From positions 1 to 9,724 of the forward strand of contig DYFX01000043.1 in assembly GCA_020724945.1 (NCBI GenBank): a DNA stretch of 9,724 bases, read 5' to 3'. The notes beneath the pieces are model-generated. The model was not told the origin of the DNA, ran no database searches, and worked only from the letters and a program-made list of their open reading frames with translations. Source of the stretch: Candidatus Paceibacter sp. (GTDB taxonomy: Bacteria; Patescibacteriota; Patescibacteriia; SG8-24; DYFX01). The position numbers and the translations under genes are program-made. This document shows positions 6,555 to 9,724 of this stretch, piece after piece (the first letter of the stretch is position 1; each line of letters begins with the position of its first letter).

Positions 6555-6892
6555 CATGCGCCGGCGCGTCCGTAGCGGTAGCCGCGGCGATAGGCCGCGT
6601 TCGGACGGCTCGGCAAGGTGCGCTCGTGCTGACCGTCGTCGTACCCGATCCAGAAGCGTTCGAGGAACGCCGTCTTCTGCACGAGCGATTTCCTCTGCGA
6701 GGCCAGGCGCTCCGCGTAGAGGTAGGCCGCGCGGATGCGATCGCGCTCCGACCCCTCCTTGGCGTCGTCGATGCGCTCCAGGATCTCGATGTGCGCGAGC
6801 TTGAGGTAGGCGCGCGTCGTGACGCTGCACCCGGACTCCGCCGCCTCGTCGGCCTTGTCGAGCAGCTCGAGGAGGCGATCCAAATCGACCAT
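6554..6892 (-). CDS. Small helical protein of unknown function, 112 aa
   Basis: Not recognised. It is predicted to be mostly alpha-helical and charged: a short acidic N-terminal helix (MVDLDRLLELLDKADEAAE), a second helical block (27-77, rich in Ala, Arg, Glu, Leu), then WIGYDDG (81-87) and a Tyr/Arg/Gly-rich C-terminus, NAAYRRGYRYGRAGA. No signal peptide, membrane helix or metal motif; one Cys (22). It is a real gene by signals: AAAGGAGG (complement of 6898-6905) 5 bases before the ATG, a strong promoter at 6925-6953 and its own terminator. It is monocistronic, convergent with the flavocytochrome gene and divergent from clpB. The basic tail could touch nucleic acid, but that is only a guess. 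Confidence 0.75.
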   Translation of the reverse strand: MVDLDRLLELLDKADEAAESGCSVTTRAYLKLAHIEILERIDDAKEGSERDRIRAAYLYAERLASQRKSLVQKTAFLERFWIGYDDGQHERTLPSRPNAAYRRGYRYGRAGA

Positions 6893-6924
6893 GGAAGCCT
6901 CCTTTCAAAGGTTCGTCTGCTTCA

Positions 6925-6953
6925 GGGATACAGGGAAAAGAGCGGGGTGTCAA
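6925..6953 (-). promoter_or_regulatory. Sigma70-type promoter of the small helical-protein gene
   Basis: On the minus strand, a perfect -35 TTGACA (complement of 6948-6953), a 17-base spacer, and TATCCC (complement of 6925-6930) as -10. Transcription would start near 6918, leaving a leader of about 26 bases that contains the strong Shine-Dalgarno site. Confidence 0.6.
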
Positions 6954-6983
6954 TCGTCGAAGACCCCTCCGCCCTGCGGGCTC

Positions 6984-7031
6984 CTCCCCTTTCAGGGGAG
7001 ACTCTAGCGGCCCCCTCTCTGAAAGAGAGGG
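6984..7031. repeat. Pair of pyrimidine-rich hairpins, probable dispersed intergenic repeat
   Basis: Two perfect short hairpins lie 12 bases apart: CTCCCCT-ttc-AGGGGAG (6984-7000) and CCCTCTCT-gaa-AGAGAGGG (7013-7031), followed by GTTGGGGTGAG. The combination resembles small non-coding repeats found between genes in many bacterial genomes. No T-run follows, so these are not obvious terminators. With only one copy in the window, the repeat status is inferred. Confidence 0.45.
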
Positions 7032-7058
7032 TTGGGGTGAGTCTTGTAGCGGCATCGC

Positions 7059-7087
7059 TTGACAGTCCTAATTAGCACTCTTACAAT
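7059..7087 (+). promoter_or_regulatory. Strong sigma70-type promoter of clpB
   Basis: TTGACA (7059-7064, perfect), 17-base spacer, TACAAT (7082-7087, 5 of 6). The -10 lies inside the spacer and the predicted start (about 7094) inside the right arm of the CIRCE operator, so HrcA binding would block RNA polymerase. The leader to the clpB ATG is about 145 bases. Confidence 0.85.
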
Positions 7088-7098
7088 GAGAGTGCTAA
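7072..7098. promoter_or_regulatory. CIRCE operator (HrcA repressor binding site)
   Basis: TTAGCACTC (7072-7080), nine bases, GAGTGCTAA (7090-7098): an exact match to the CIRCE consensus TTAGCACTC-N9-GAGTGCTAA, extended to 10 bp per arm by A7071/T7099. CIRCE is bound by HrcA, which represses heat-shock genes until chaperone capacity is titrated by unfolded protein. HrcA itself is not in this window. Confidence 0.95.
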
Positions 7099-7121
7099 TA
7101 CCCAACGCCGCGTCCAGCCGA

Positions 7122-7227
7122 GGCAAGGCAAGCCTTGCCGCTACATATTTGGGTGGTAGTCGCAGGGCTTGCCCTGCCCCCTACCGCCACATCGCTGGAC
7201 GCGTAGCCGCAGGGCTTGCCCTGCCCC
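7122..7227. repeat. Three copies of a palindromic repeat in the clpB leader
   Basis: Two direct copies (7156-7180 and 7203-7227, 25 bases, one difference) have the form GTAGYCGCAGGG-CTTG-CCCTGCCCC. A third, inverted copy (7122-7144) reads on the minus strand GTAGCGGCAAGG-CTTG-CCTTGCC. Each core is a hairpin, CAGGG/CCCTG or CAAGG/CCTTG around CTTG. A partial further match, GTAGCGGCA, lies at 7046-7054 just upstream of the promoter. All three full copies are transcribed as part of the clpB leader; no Shine-Dalgarno site is present after them. Confidence 0.7.
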
Positions 7228-7238
7228 TCACAAGCACC

Positions 7239-9724
<2,486 letters not shown>

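Noticed and set aside
5325..7055. 576-codon open frame on the minus strand
   Set aside because: Covers the flavocytochrome gene in antisense and a gap with promoters and hairpins; no recognisable domain.
7156..7227. CRISPR-like repeat pair in the clpB leader
   Set aside because: Only two direct copies, a single 22-base interval and an inverted third copy; no array or cas genes. A palindromic intergenic repeat explains it better.

Overview
The window is GC-rich (by eye 60-65%) and densely coded bacterial DNA with short intergenic gaps. It holds seven genes that I consider real plus an eighth that enters from the left edge; the last one (clpB) runs off the right edge. No tRNA, rRNA, CRISPR array or transposase gene was seen. 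Gene content (a cupredoxin of the YYCSVGSHRAMGMVG type, a NOX-like flavocytochrome, a WecG/TagA glycosyltransferase beside gltX, a coiled-coil M23 peptidase) would fit a Patescibacteria/CPR-type genome, but this assignment is an inference from familiarity with such proteins and not proven by the sequence.

Layout. (1) 1-501 (+): C-terminal part of an FtsH-like M41 zinc peptidase, entering at its HEXXH motif and closed by a terminator. (2) 553-4598 (-): a leftward envelope/translation cluster wecG-like > gltX > M23 peptidase, with overlapping or nearly abutting ends, followed by a terminator and then a small double-CxxC tail-anchored protein with its own ribosome binding site. (3) 4693-6527 (+): a divergent two-gene operon of an exported cupredoxin and a membrane flavocytochrome of the ferric reductase/NADPH oxidase type, joined by an ATGA overlap. 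(4) 6554-6892 (-): a small helical protein of unknown function with a clear promoter, ribosome binding site and terminator. (5) 6893-7238: a 346-base gene-free stretch holding two divergent promoters, a perfect CIRCE (HrcA) operator, a pair of pyrimidine-rich hairpins and three copies of a palindromic repeat. (6) 7239-9724 (+): clpB, missing only its extreme C-terminus.

How the genes may work together. WecG/TagA-type transferase and the M23 peptidase both act on cell-envelope polymers; gltX between them is a housekeeping passenger. The cupredoxin and flavocytochrome look like one electron-transfer unit: NAD(P)H in the cytoplasm to FAD, two hemes, and then an acceptor outside, plausibly the copper protein. 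clpB is a heat-shock disaggregase under HrcA control.

The most striking global signal is not a gene: the palindromic tetranucleotide ACGT does not occur once in 9,724 bases on either strand, although ACG and CGT are both very frequent. Synonymous codon choice follows this: where a codon of the NAY type is followed by a GTN valine codon, the pairs I checked use NAT, while these genes otherwise prefer NAC. This suggests genome-wide pressure from an ACGT-specific restriction, modification or deamination process.
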